Shown: piece by piece, positions 1-15,993 of the stretch
Layout: each line of letters opens with the position of its first letter
Numbering within the stretch: the first letter of the stretch is position 1
Assembly (NCBI RefSeq): GCF_964340395.1
Contig: NC_135570.1
Coordinates: forward strand, 432,001 to 496,000
DNA from: Glandiceps talaboti
Taxonomy: Eukaryota > Hemichordata > Enteropneusta > Spengelidae
Direction: 5' to 3'
Length of the DNA: 64,000 bases
Notes under the pieces: model-generated
The model's database searches: none
What the model saw: the letters and a program-made list of their open reading frames with translations, nothing else
What the model was told of the DNA's origin: nothing
Position numbers and translations under genes: made by a program

Positions 1-3000
1 TAGTGGCTCAGATGGTGAAGCTGTACATTAGTTGTGGTAAAACCACCATAGATTAATCTTGTTATTGGTTGTACTTGTCTGCTGCTCAGTTTAAGTGTAA
101 TTTGTGACATTACTCACAACACATGGAATACATCATGATGTGGCCCACTGGACAGCAAGTAGGCAATACGTATGGTTTGTCATCACTGTTAAACAAAGAC
201 ATCCTGTTCAGATTGTAAACTGACTTGGGGGAAATTTACTAAATTGATTATGTAGAACTCAGTTCTTCAAGCTCCCTGGTATCAGAGTTTCGTTCATATA
301 TTATGATTACAAGCCCACGACCAAATCCCAAGATCTCAAATAAGTATTTTCTCATTAGTGGTATAAGATTAGATTTGACCAACCTTTGTTTGAGGCCACC
401 ATTTTCATAACTCTTTCTACCAGACAACTGTTTTTCATAACTAAATCTAAATCTTAACCCAATATAAGCCTTTAATGTATGTGAATAAAACTCTTCATTT
501 TTTCAACAATTTGACACATTTTTCTCTGCTCTTGGAATACAAATATGTTGAAACTAAATGAACTAAATATGGTTACTTGTAAGCCTTAAAACTTCAGATG
601 AATTCAAAGACAACTTTTGATAGTAACTAAAGGACACTTGAACAGTAAAACCACCTAAAAGTTTGTCTTGTGCTGTTGCCCAACTATGATGCCACCATCT
701 TAACATCACCATGGTAACTGTATATAAGTAGAAATCTGACGTCAACGAATGTCTTTATGTCTATGTAGAGTAATATTTCATGTGATGGTTATTTCTGTAA
801 CTAAGTCACCCCTGTGCCTATAGCTTTCGCGGCTGGATAATTGATATGGGTTGACCCCACTGATCTTTGCAATATTTATCCTTGTTTAAACTTAAACATA
901 CTCAGTTCATCAAGACGAGATGGTGAAACACAGACTGTGTGGCTTGCTACCAATTTTATCAACTCGATTCTCAACTTACAACGGTTGGTTGTCTACTAAA
1001 TCGTAATTTTCAGGGTCAGTTCAGGTTCAAGTTTTATGAATACAGATGTTGATACCAATGTCCACTTTTGGTAGGCAGTGGTTCACACAATTGCTATCTT
1101 CACTCTGGGCTACTAGCACTGTCCACTTTTGATAGGCAGTAGTTCATGTTTTTGGTAGGCAGTACTTCACGCAATTGCTACATGTATCCTCACTCTGTAC
1201 TACTAGCACTGTTAAAGTTTGGTCCAAGAAAGTTTTTGTTTATAAAAGTGGCTAAGCTACATACCTGCATTTTTACACATATATGTAGCTCAGTGTTATT
1301 CCTTATTTCATCCATATAATGGAACAAAGTTTGCAATGTAAAATTAGCAGTACATTGCTAAGATATCACTATACATATTACTTGTACTATACTTGTAGAA
1401 TAGAACAGTACATTGCTAAGATATCACTATACATATTACTTGTACTATACTTGTAGAATAGAATAGAACAGTTTTGTATAAGACTTGACAACAATTTACT
1501 GGAGATTTATAAATAGCATTGTATTTGTTTATTTTATTTTACCTTCTAGTGTAAAACATTTATGGTATGAAACAAACATTCTAATATAATCATGATTCTT
1601 TGTCTTTCTTTTCTGAGTTGATGTTTTAATCAGATAGATAGCATGTTTGTTAATTCTCAACTCTGATTCAAATGTCATCTCTATATAAAATAATTATGTC
1701 TTATTGGACAAGGCTCCTTAATAATCACCAGAATATATTGGTTGGTAAAAAATAAGACTGTTGTTTGTGACTTCATACCCACTACATTAATACCCCCCCC
1801 CCCAATTGTTTACCTATTTAGTGCATATAAATTCCTGCCATCATTCAATCCATGTATTCATAGCTGTCTTCTACAATAGTCCAGCTGGCTATGTATTGGT
1901 AATGCTGTGTCATATCAAATGCCCCCCCCCCCTCATACATGTATGTGTCAACTTGATATAACCCCGATGCAATGAATTAGACCTGGGTACCAAAAACTTT
2001 TGTGGTGTCACTGTTGTTGCTCTTAGTTAAAAGTGGCACAAGCCGAGTTGATAAGCTTTTTACTCAGCTGAAAATGCTTTATGATAGAATGTTTGATTAT
2101 TCTATTTTAGTCCACTGCAACTCTTCAGTGCTATGACAAATCATCTTACCACTGACATTCTCATTTGTTGGTTGCACGGTTGATGACACACCTGGGGTTA
2201 CATCGTCATTTGTTGTTTGCAAGACTCAGTCATTATCGTGTAATTGTTTCTAATAGATTTGTCTCTGTTCTGTGATTTCTAGAAGACATACATACAGACA
2301 TCAATTTTAACATGACAATATCTTTGTTAGGAACACTTCATTTGCCTCTAACATTATCTCTAAAAGACAACACTATTGCATGTATATCAATTCCTTATTC
2401 CCAAAGGTAAAATGTACATAGCACTTACTGAAAAGTTCAAAAGGAACTTTAAATAAACAGTATGATTTTCTTGGTTGTGGTTTTGCTATCATGGCTATCT
2501 CATATGTCCAAAGCATATTTGTCTTACAGCTAATGGGCTGGAACAGTGTCTGGTGGGACTTAGGGACAAGATAAATATACACCAAATGTTAACACAAATG
2601 AAAATGTGGAGGTCTTCCTTGAGATATGTACAATCTCTAGCGATAATATGTAGCAGTGTCTGAAACATAGCGTTACTTACATGTAACACTGTATCATTGC
2701 TTAGTATAGAACTGGATAGCCTGGCTTTATGCCTTAGTGTTACTTGTCAGGGATATTGGGTGTCAAATGTGATGGTAAATGAAATGTGGAGTCCTATGGC
2801 GAGATGTGTACTGAAACTCAGGGTCATTATATGTATCATAGCCTTTATGTAGAGTTAGATAGCATGGTGACTTGCCAATATTACTTGTCAGGGACACAAG
2901 AGACAAATGTACTATGACCCATGCATCTACCAGTCAAACACAGGGTTACCAGTACTACAGGACATTGCATTGCCTTTGTACAGAGCTGGACAGCATGCCA

Positions 3001-4030
3001 TATGGCTCTACAAATTTGGCTAGGTTACATACAATTGGACACAGGTTATCAGAGAATATAAAGTATGATGCACTGTTATTGAAGATATCACTATAAAATT
3101 CATATCCATGCATGTAACTGGTACTGCCAAAGTAAAAACTGAAACTAAGAATAGTGAGTTCCATCCTACAATTTGTAGGGAGTAAAACTTCAATGACATT
3201 AAACAATATGGTAATTGGTATGTTGTATACACATTTCTCACAGCAGACTTTATTTTCTGGAAGAACACAACATTCACAACAGTTTGATTCACCTCAACTA
3301 TTTAAGCAGGATTCTCAAAGAATTGGAGATTAGACAGTGGTCCGATTCATATTTTAATTTGCATGTCATTAGCATAATTATTTAAGATGTAAAAATCCGA
3401 AAATCTTAGGTACACAGGATTAAAGACCATACTAGATATTTTCACCACGAGAAAATTTTCCAATGCCTTCTGCTAGTTCAATGTTCTCAAAGACTTATTT
3501 TTACTAATTACTGACTGGTACATTGTGTTCATGTACAAGAAGGCATCTTGGTCACTATTTATTGATATGTTTTCGTGTCCCTGGGTTTCCATATTTTTTT
3601 CATGGGCTAACTATTTGATTTCTTGACAACAGTTTTTCTCCTCCACATTTTTATCATATATTATATTATAAATCTAAAATGACCCTAGCCTGTAATTAAA
3701 CTTTCTGTTTTTTTCTCTTTAGTCCCATATTTTCCAGTAAATTCTCCCCTGGTCAGTGATGGCAATAGAGTTGTATTATTATACAGCAATAAATATAGCT
3801 GTCAAATCAATCAAGACAAACAGTTATTTATTATTTGTGACATCATAGTCAGCCTTGGTTAATTTAATTACTATTACATCAAGTTACATCCAGTACAAAA
3901 AAAAACACATCTGAAATTTGAGAGAGAATTACATCAAATATGTAGAGTGATATATAGTGGCATTATGAGACAACATTGCATTGAGTACTTAGAGTGACAA
4001 AAAAGTGGTGATCTGAGAAGACAATATTAT
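1..4030. other. Non-coding, AT-rich sequence left of the 44-bp array
   Basis: No ORF here resembles a known protein and no splice-flanked coding block was seen. I looked on the minus strand for the missing C-terminal ZCCHC24 exon (Cys-rich, with a W-M-S-G-N-S-W-type motif) and did not find it. The stretch holds short poly-C runs near 1794 and 1921, a degenerate local duplication at about 1060-1200 (around the words GGTAGGCAGT and ACTAGCACTGT), and a clean 58-bp duplication at 1349-1464. It may be intron or 3' flank of the ZCCHC24-like gene. Confidence 0.6.
1349..1464. repeat. 58-bp direct duplication (2 copies)
   Basis: Two nearly identical adjacent copies of a 58-bp unit beginning AGTACATTGCTAAGATATC and ending in TTGTAGAATAGAA. 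Non-coding. Confidence 0.85.
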
Positions 4031-5995
4031 GTAACCAAAACTGACATCTAATAGGACATTATAGTTGGTTCAAAGTAACCAAAACTGACATCTAATAGGA
4101 CATTATAGTTGGTACAAAGTAACCAAAACTGACATCTAATAGGACATTATAGTTGGTACAAAGTAACCAAAACTGACATCTAATAGGACATTATAGTTGG
4201 TACAAAGTAACCAAAACTGACATCTAATAGGACATTATAGTTGGTACAAAGTAACCAAAACTGACATCTAATAGGACATTATAGTTGGTACAAAGTAACC
4301 AAAACTGACATCTAATAGGACATTATAGTTGGTACAAAGTAACCAAAACTGACATCTAATAGGACATTATAGTTGGTACAAAGTAACCAAAACTGACATC
4401 TAATAGGACATTATAGTTGGTACAAAGTAACCAAAACTGACATCTAATAGGACATTATAGTTGGTACAAAGTAACCAAAACTGACATCTAATAGGACATT
4501 ATAGTTGGTACAAAGTAACCAAAACTGACATCTAATAGGACATTATAGTTGGTACAAAGTAACCAAAACTGACATCTAATAGGACATTATAGTTGGTACA
4601 AAGTAACCAAAACTGACATCTAATAGGACATTATAGTTGGTACAAAGTAACCAAAACTGACATCTAATAGGACATTATAGTTGGTACAAAGTAACCAAAA
4701 CTGACATCTAAAAGGACATTATAGTTGGTACAAAGTAACCAAAACTGACATCTAATAGGACATTATAGTTGGTACAAAGTAACCAAAACTGACATCTAAT
4801 AGGACATTATAGTTGGTACAAAGTAACCAAAACTGACATCTAATAGGACATTATAGTTGGTACAAAGTAACCAAAACTGACATCTAATAGGACATTATAG
4901 TTGGTACAAAGTAACCAAAACTGACATCTAATAGGACATTATAGTTGGTACAAAGTAACCAAAACTGACATCTAATAGGACATTATAGTTGGTACAAAGT
5001 AACCAAAACTGACATCTAAAAGGACATTATAGTTGGTACAAAGTAACCAAAACTGACATCTAAAAGGACATTATAGTTGGTACAAAGTAACCAAAACTGA
5101 CATCTAAAAGGACATTATAGTTGGTACAAAGTAACCAAAACTGACATCTAATAGGACATTATAGTTGGTACAAAGTAACCAAAACTGACATCTAAAAGGA
5201 CATTATAGTTGGTACAAAGTAACCAAAACTGACATCTAAAAGGACATTATAGTTGGTACAAAGTAACCAAAACTGACATCTAATAGGACATTATAGTTGG
5301 TACAAAGTAACCAAAACTGGCATCTAATAGGACATTATAGTTGGTACAAAGTAACCAAAACTGACATCTAATAGGACATTATAGTTGGTACAAAGTAACC
5401 AAAACTGACATCTAAAAGGACATTATAGTTGGTACAAAGTAACCAAAACTGACATCTAATAGGACATTATAGTTGGTACAAAGTAACCAAAACTGACATC
5501 TAATAGGACATTATAGTTGGTACAAAGTAACCAAAACTGACATCTAATAGGACATTATAGTTGGTACAAAGTAACCAAAACTGACATCTAAAAGGACATT
5601 ATAGTTGGTACAAAGTAACCAAAACTGACATCTAATAGGACATTATAGTTGGTACAAAGTAACCAAAACTGACATCTAATAGGACATTATAGTTGGTACA
5701 AAGTAACCAAAACTGACATCTAAAAGGACATTATAGTTGGTACAAAGTAACCAAAACTGACATCTAAAAGGACATTATAGTTGGTACAAAGTAACCAAAA
5801 CTGACATCTAATAGGACATTATAGTTGGTACAAAGTAACCAAAACTGACATCTAATAGGACATTATAGTTGGTACAAAGTAACCAAAACTGACATCTAAT
5901 AGGACATTATAGTTGGTACAAAGTAACCAAAACTGACATCTAATAGGACATTATAGTTGGTACAAAGTAACCAAAACTGACATCTAATAGGACAT
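4031..5995. repeat. 44-bp minisatellite, about 44.7 copies
   Basis: Strict 44-bp period across almost 2 kb. Each unit starts GTAACCAAAACTGACATCTA and continues with GGACATTATAGTTGGTACAAA. Copies are almost identical. The main variation is one position (CTAATAGG versus CTAAAAGG); the A variant is confined to copies after about 4700. The first copy has TTGGTTCAAA instead of TTGGTACAAA. One copy near 5320 reads CTGGCATC. Because 44 is not a multiple of three, no long ORF results. Confidence 0.97.
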
Positions 5996-10182
<4,187 letters not shown>

Positions 10183-10310
10183 CTTCGACGGACTTCGACG
10201 CTGCCGAACCGATATCGGCCACCACCTTCCCTCTTCAATTACAACAAGCAGAGTTGGGCCTCAGAGTGTTGCTAAACTAAGTTGTGTACTGTTCAAATTA
10301 CACGGCTAAC

Positions 10311-10446
10311 TGCCAATCATGCGAGAAATCGGTCACTATTATCCAATATAGAGGAAAGGAACCAATCAGAGAGCAGTTTGTATTTAGAGATATATATCAT
10401 CAGAGGGGCCGACCAGGAAATCTAACTTGAGCTTGTTAGCCAATCA
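10311..10446. promoter_or_regulatory. CCAAT-box cluster, likely ZCCHC24-like promoter
   Basis: Four CCAAT pentamers within 132 bp on the plus strand (10313, 10343, 10362 and 10440), three of them in the NF-Y-type context CCAATCA. They lie 130-260 bp upstream of the ATG at 10182 in a CpG-richer segment, the expected place for the promoter. CCAAT boxes work in either orientation, so a divergent plus-strand transcript is also possible (a TATAAAT lies near 10497), but no coding gene is visible there. Confidence 0.5.
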
Positions 10447-12527
10447 AATGATAATGAAACTGTACTGGGCGGAACTAAAACTTAACAGCTGGTTTCTATA
10501 AATCTCGGACAGACATGAAACAGATAGTTATTCCCGTACTAGCAGACAGAACAGTACAAGTAAAGTTTTGCCTGTTAAGAAGCTCTCTAAAAGTGAAATA
10601 AAGTCGATGGAAGCCTGTCCCGGTGAAATAATTGTATGAAAGTGGTTCAAATCTGCGAACATGGAACATCTTTCCTCGGTAAATTCATATATGCGCATAT
10701 TTAGTAAAACACCATCCTTGATGCGTACGGTGGAAAAAGCCGCAAAAATTCGACCACCACTTAATTATCTATTTAACGGGATCACGTGCGTCACAGTGGT
10801 TAAGTCAGTTGTCATGGACACGGTTGCTACGATCCTTTATCCGGGCCACGGTCGCGGCCTCTCCCTGTCGGTCATGATAATAATGCGGTCTCCGTAGTGT
10901 TCGTCTGTTGTAAACTGACTTTCCAAAAATACGCTAGCGCAAGAAATCTTAGAAACGAAAAGAACATATTATAATATTTAGCTAGTTCACAACCACCCCA
11001 CCAGTAGACAAACCCAAACATAAATAGAAATGTATGACAATTCTATGAACATCATTTCATAAAACTATTTTTTCCATCGGAATGTGTTGTATCAGGCAGC
11101 CGTTATTCTGATATAACACTGCCGCAAAGGATTGAATAACATGGAATTACAGTCTGTAATAGTTATCGATTCTCTTTAGCTTTCAGGGTGGGCATCTAAC
11201 TTTACAAATGTGGACAACATGCAAATTGACAAGCTTTTACTTTCGTCATAGACCCTCCACCCTTTCGTGTGAAGCTTGAAAATTTTATCTCGAGGCAAGT
11301 CCAACCAACATGACAACAAACATATGGACAACGTCCGACCCTTTTTCAAATAGGTGACACACTTTATGGGTGTTGTAACAATAGGCAATTCACAATCAAT
11401 TACAATCAATTGTAATGTTCTCTTTTGTTACCCTTTGTGTTAGACTAGTTACACTGTCTAAGTAACATGTCTGATGAGTCCCACTACTTATGGTCAATTT
11501 CCTGCTCCATCACCTATGGTGTAAAGTGCCTATTTAGTTCTGAAGACTTCCTTTTATGTGTGGTCTGAGTCAGGTTCACCATAGTCCAGGCCTTCATGAA
11601 AGGTTTTTATGGGTTCACAAAGTACTAAAAGACCTGTGAAAACTTGGCACATACCACCACTCACAATCCCTATCAGTATCACATACACACAGCAGCCCTG
11701 GAATACAATGTGTACTGTTGTGCACAGACCAAACATTGTACACGTATCTGATTTGATAGTGAGCATATGGTATAGTCTGGAGAGGACCGTGATACAGTAA
11801 TACCTTGTGCACCAACAAGCCCGGCCAACAACCAGTTATTCACAGGGGTACTCCTGAGGGATGGGGTGTGGGATGGGGGTGTGGGGTTATATGTTTACAA
11901 ACTTAAAATGTACCGAGTGTACAGACAGCCGGGTACCAGCCATGGTACATGAGCGCGGTCAATCGTCCTTCCAGATCCAAGACATCGGCCTAATTTTCAC
12001 TTTTTTTTGACACCAAATAAAATTGCTGTAAGGCGTAAAAGATTGTGTGGTTCCGATTATATTCAATTTTAAAATAGGTGGGGTAGGTAGATTTTTTATT
12101 TTAAATATATATTGTTATTTTTTAAATTTATTTTTTTCATATGTGAGTGTGTAGTTCAGGTAGTTATGTTTTTCTGGTTTTTTTTATATGGTCTCTGTGT
12201 TATTGGCTTCTTCTCAGACCATCAGATGTACCGCCATACTGGAAGAACAGTTTCATTTTGTCTTTTTCAGTTGATGACAGTTTTCGCATCCACTATTTCA
12301 GGCAAGACCACAATTTTCGCGAAAGGTAGACACTCTATCTCGTAGTCGCTTTCACCAACTCCACACACCGATTATTTTCGTCAGTAGTTTTCAGCGCTCC
12401 TGTCGGTACAAACCAAGAAAGTACCAAAATATAATGCCATGGTATACAATATACTTGGACACGGTTCACATACTTTCTGTTTCTTCCAATTGATTTGTAT
12501 ATTGTATATTACATTAATCTCTTCTTT

Positions 12528-12528
<1 letters not shown>
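10447..12528. other. Intergenic sequence, no recognised gene
   Basis: Plus-strand and minus-strand ORFs here (for example 10661-10897 and 11554-11766) are short, match nothing I know, and lack good splice context. The sequence is moderately CpG-containing up to about 10.9 kb. A TTTTCGCGAAA palindrome (E2F-like) lies near 12315. Confidence 0.6.

Positions 12529-12529
<1 letters not shown>

Positions 12530-12563
<34 letters not shown>
12530..12563. repeat. (AC)n microsatellite
   Basis: About 17 AC dinucleotides without interruption. Confidence 0.95.
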
Positions 12564-12565
<2 letters not shown>

Positions 12566-12906
12566 TTAAATCAAAATTCGTTTGTCAAGTTCAGTAAATA
12601 TTTTATTATGTGAACGAGTATACCATGAATATAAGGACAAATTATCGTAATACAGTAAGCTTTCTTTGGGGGAATTATCCAAACAAAGTAAAGATTTCAG
12701 ACTATCTTAACACCTGTACAAGTACTGGTATGTGACACAACAACATAGTATTAATTAACAAAGGACATAGAAATATTTTACAGAGAGTTTAAAGAGGAAC
12801 AGCCCTCCACAAAATAGATGTATTTTCATAAACATTGGGTCTGGGAGAGTCATTTCATGATTTTATTAAACACCACATAAATTTCACACAATAATACCAA
12901 GAATCA

Positions 12907-13140
12907 TCAAATTGTAAATTTTTTCACTTCTATTGTCCTTGCATTTATCCAGTGTTGCTTCATAGTTATCAGCTGACTTGCATATATATTAGATGAACAC
13001 TGAATATTCATGACTCCTAAGTGCTTATCACCTTCGTCAGGTAAATAGTGCTTCTTGGCAACCACATGAAATATGTGTAGTGTTAATTGATGAAATGACT
13101 CCAGAACCCTTCGATCCTGCAATGGTGTGATGAAGATAAG
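12907..13140 (-). other. Possible transposon-derived relic
   Basis: On the minus strand a 71-codon ORF runs through a block containing CTGACGAAGGTGATAAGCAC. Phrases of this type (CTGA-x-GA-AGG.. with a mirrored downstream half) are frequent in short dispersed elements of invertebrate genomes. No domain is recognisable and there is no splice context. This is a weak call. Confidence 0.2.
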
Positions 13141-13619
13141 GCAACTGTGATGTGAAATATGTTTAAAACCAAAGATCTTTAATGTGAACTCAAAATTTAC
13201 AAACTAATGTATTCACATGGTAACACATGATATGTTTATTGTACTTAGTACAAGTAAGTGACTCAAAATATGAAAACAACAAAAACAGATAACACACAAC
13301 AAAATGCTTAGCATTACAAAAATATTGACATAGTTGGAAAATACCAAGTAGATATATAAACTGGAAAGACAGTTTCCAGGATTTTTTGTTCTTATTTTTG
13401 ATTAATTATTATGAAAGACACGCTATTGGTAAAATAAGACAAACACAAAGTGAAAATATCATTTAATGTTCTATGTGGTAGATTACACAAATGGCTGACA
13501 TAGCAGTACCTTGCTTATGTGGATAGACTAACCCTGTCATCAAGATAGTAAACACTGGAAGTCCCTGTAGTAAATGAGGTTGAAATATGTGGCCACTCAC
13601 TATCAGCGATACCCCCCTA

Positions 13620-13968
13620 TGGTAATTAATAATAATATTAATGTTAGTTTTTATATAGCGCTTTCCCACGCTGTGCTCAAAGCGCTTTACAATTATTACC
13701 CCTGGCTCGGATTATATCGGCACAACGTTCCTTTATACTTCCTAAACTCCCAGGGGTGCATACAATCCATTGCAGCCTTTATGAGCGCATAGGATTAAAA
13801 TCATTCCCATTGTAACTTCTATCCTACCAGGTCCCCAATTATACAGCTGAGTGGACTGCCCAAGAACTTTAGCCATTCAGAAACAAACAGCAGCGATGGG
13901 GCTCAAACCTGCAACCTGCAGATTTCAAACCGGACATGGTAACCATTCGCCCATCATGACGTACATCT
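13620..13968 (-). mobile_element. tRNA-derived SINE with conserved-core-like central segment
   Basis: Read on the minus strand, the element begins with a tRNA-like head: an A-box-like TGGGCGAATGG (13953-13943), then 34 bp later a B-box-like GGTTTGAGCCC (13909-13899). The body ends in a segment at 13696-13650 with two AGCGCT palindromes about 30 bp apart (AAAGCGCTTT, then AGCGCTATATA), which resembles the central domains of ancient animal SINE families (Deu/Meta type). The tail, 13648-13620, is an ATT-rich microsatellite as in many SINEs. The polymerase III boxes are degenerate, so it is probably an old copy. The family name is an inference. Confidence 0.6.
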
Positions 13969-14032
13969 AAACATTCTTTGATAACTTACATCAACATGTT
14001 GCAATAATAGTTTTAGTTTGTGTCTGTGTTAG

Positions 14033-14670
14033 GTAATGAATGAAGATAACGTAGTGTAAAATCAGAATATGGTCATCAGGAACTAGACTAGTAATGTATG
14101 AAGATAACGTAGTGTAAAATCAGAATATGGTTGTCAGGAACTAGACTAGTAATGTATGAAGATAACGTAGTGTAAAATAGGAATACAGTTGTCAGGAACT
14201 AGACTAGTAATGTATGAAGATAACATAGTGTAAAATAGGAATACAGTTGTCAGGAACTAGACTAGTAATGTATTAAGATAACGTAGTGTAAAATAGGAAT
14301 ACGGTTGTCAGGAACTAGACTAGTAAGGAATGAAGATAACATAGTGTAAAATTGGAATACAGTTGTCAGGAACTAGACTAGTAATGTATTAAGATAACGT
14401 AGTGTAAAATAGGAATACAGTTGTCAGGAACTAGACTAGTAATATATGAAGATAACATAGTGTAAAATTGGAATACAGTTGTCAGGAACTAGACTAGTAA
14501 TGTATGAAGATAACGTAGGGTAAAATTGGAATACAGTTGTCAGGAACTAGACTAGTAATGAATGAAGATAACGTAGTGTAAAATCAGAATATGGTCATCA
14601 GGAACTAGACTAGTAATGAATGATGATAACGTAGTGTAAAATCAGAATATGGTCATCAGGAACTAGACTA
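14033..14670. repeat. 58-bp minisatellite, 11 copies
   Basis: 58-bp period. Units begin GTAATGTATGAAGATAACGT, pass through AGTGTAAAA and end GTCAGGAACTAGACTA. The first and last units share CAGAATATGGTCATCAGG, while central ones read GGAATACAGTTGTCAGG, so the two ends are alike and the middle has been homogenised to a different variant. Confidence 0.95.
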
Positions 14671-14848
14671 CTGTGTTAGCTTGTACCTAGTTTATTTGAT
14701 ATCACCTAATGATCAAAGCTAATCAGAAGGATTTTAACAATCTCCTGTAATGCATTCTCGAAAACCAGAACTCATATTTCTTTCACAACACTGCATCTTA
14801 GACAGTGCTGTAAAAGAGGCTGTGGTTTACAACAAAGCAGTATTACAT

Positions 14849-14932
14849 TGGTTTTTCAACTAGGAAGCCATAGTAAAATTGTTTTACAAATTAAAAATCC
14901 AAAATAAATACCCAATCCTCATCTATATGGCC
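14849..14932. mobile_element. Solo arm of foldback element family B
   Basis: From GTTTTTCAACTAGGAAGCCA through TTACAAATTAAAAATCCAAA to CCCAATCCTCATCTATATGG: the same arm sequence that occurs twice, inverted, in the element at 49456-49731. Only one arm is recognisable here. Confidence 0.6.
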
Positions 14933-14937
14933 ACTTG

Positions 14938-15993
14938 AAAGCCTGTGATATCCTACACTAGTATATACGGTGTAATTACATAGTTACAGAAACCAAGTCA
15001 TTAAAGCCTGATACCCTATATATAGGGTGTAATTACATGGAGTTACAGAAACCAAGTCATTAAAGCCTGACACCCTATATTTAGGGTGTAATTACATAGA
15101 GTTACAGAAACCAAGTCATTAAAGCCTGATACCCTATGTATAGGGTGTAATTACATAGAGTTACAGAAACCAAGTCATTAAAGCCTGACACCTATATATA
15201 GGGTGTAATTACATGGAGTTACAGAAACCAAGTCATTAAAGCCTGATACCCTATATATAGGGTGTAATTACATGGAGTTACAGAAACCAAGTCATTAAAG
15301 CCTGATACCCTATATATAGGGTGTAATTACATGGAGTTACAGAAACCAAGTCATTAAAGCCTGACACCTATATATAGGGTGTAATTACATGGAGTTACAG
15401 AAACCAAGTCATTAAAGCCTGATACCCTATATATAGGGTGTAATTACATGGAGTTACAGAAACCAAGTCATTAAAGCCTGACACCTATATATAGGGTGTA
15501 ATTACATGGAGTTACAGAAACCAAGTCATTAAAGCCTGACACCTATATATAGGGTGTAATTACATGGAGTTACAGAAACCAAGTCATTAAAGCCTGATAC
15601 CCTATATATAGGGTGTAATTACATGGAGTTACAGAAACCAAGTCATTAAAGCCTGACACCTATATATAGGGTGTAATTACATGGAGTTACAGAAACCAAG
15701 TCATTAAAGCCTGACACCTATATATAGGGTGTAATTACATGGAGTTACAGAAACCAAGTCATTAAAGCCTGACACCTATATATACGGTGCAATTACAAAG
15801 AGTTACAGAAACCAAGTCATTAAAGCCTGATACCCTATATATAGGGTGTAATTACATAGAGTTACAGAAACCAAGTCATTAAAGCCTGATACCCTATATA
15901 TAGGGTGTAATTACATAGAGTTACAGAAACCAAGTCATTAAAGCCTGACACCTTATATACGGGGTGTAATTACATAGAGTTACAGAAACCAAG
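14938..15993. repeat. 58/59-bp minisatellite with internal palindromes, about 18 copies
   Basis: Unit begins GTGTAATTACATGGAGTTAC, continues AGAAACCAAGTCATTAAAGC and ends with CTGATACCCTATATATAGG. Length alternates between 59 bp (ACCCTATATATAGGG) and 58 bp (CACCTATATATAGGG). Each unit contains GTAATTAC and, in the 59-bp form, the perfect palindrome CCCTATATATAGGG. First and last copies are the most divergent. Confidence 0.95.

Noticed and set aside
4031-5995. CRISPR-like array
   Set aside because: Units are directly adjacent with no unique spacers, and the genome is eukaryotic. It is a minisatellite. The same applies to the other arrays.
12990-13060. Hammerhead ribozyme core (CTGACGA)
   Set aside because: The required GAAAC half and the closing stems are not present at the right distance.
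12907-13122. 71-codon ORF as a gene
   Set aside because: No homology recognised and no splice context; the sequence looks like a transposon relic.
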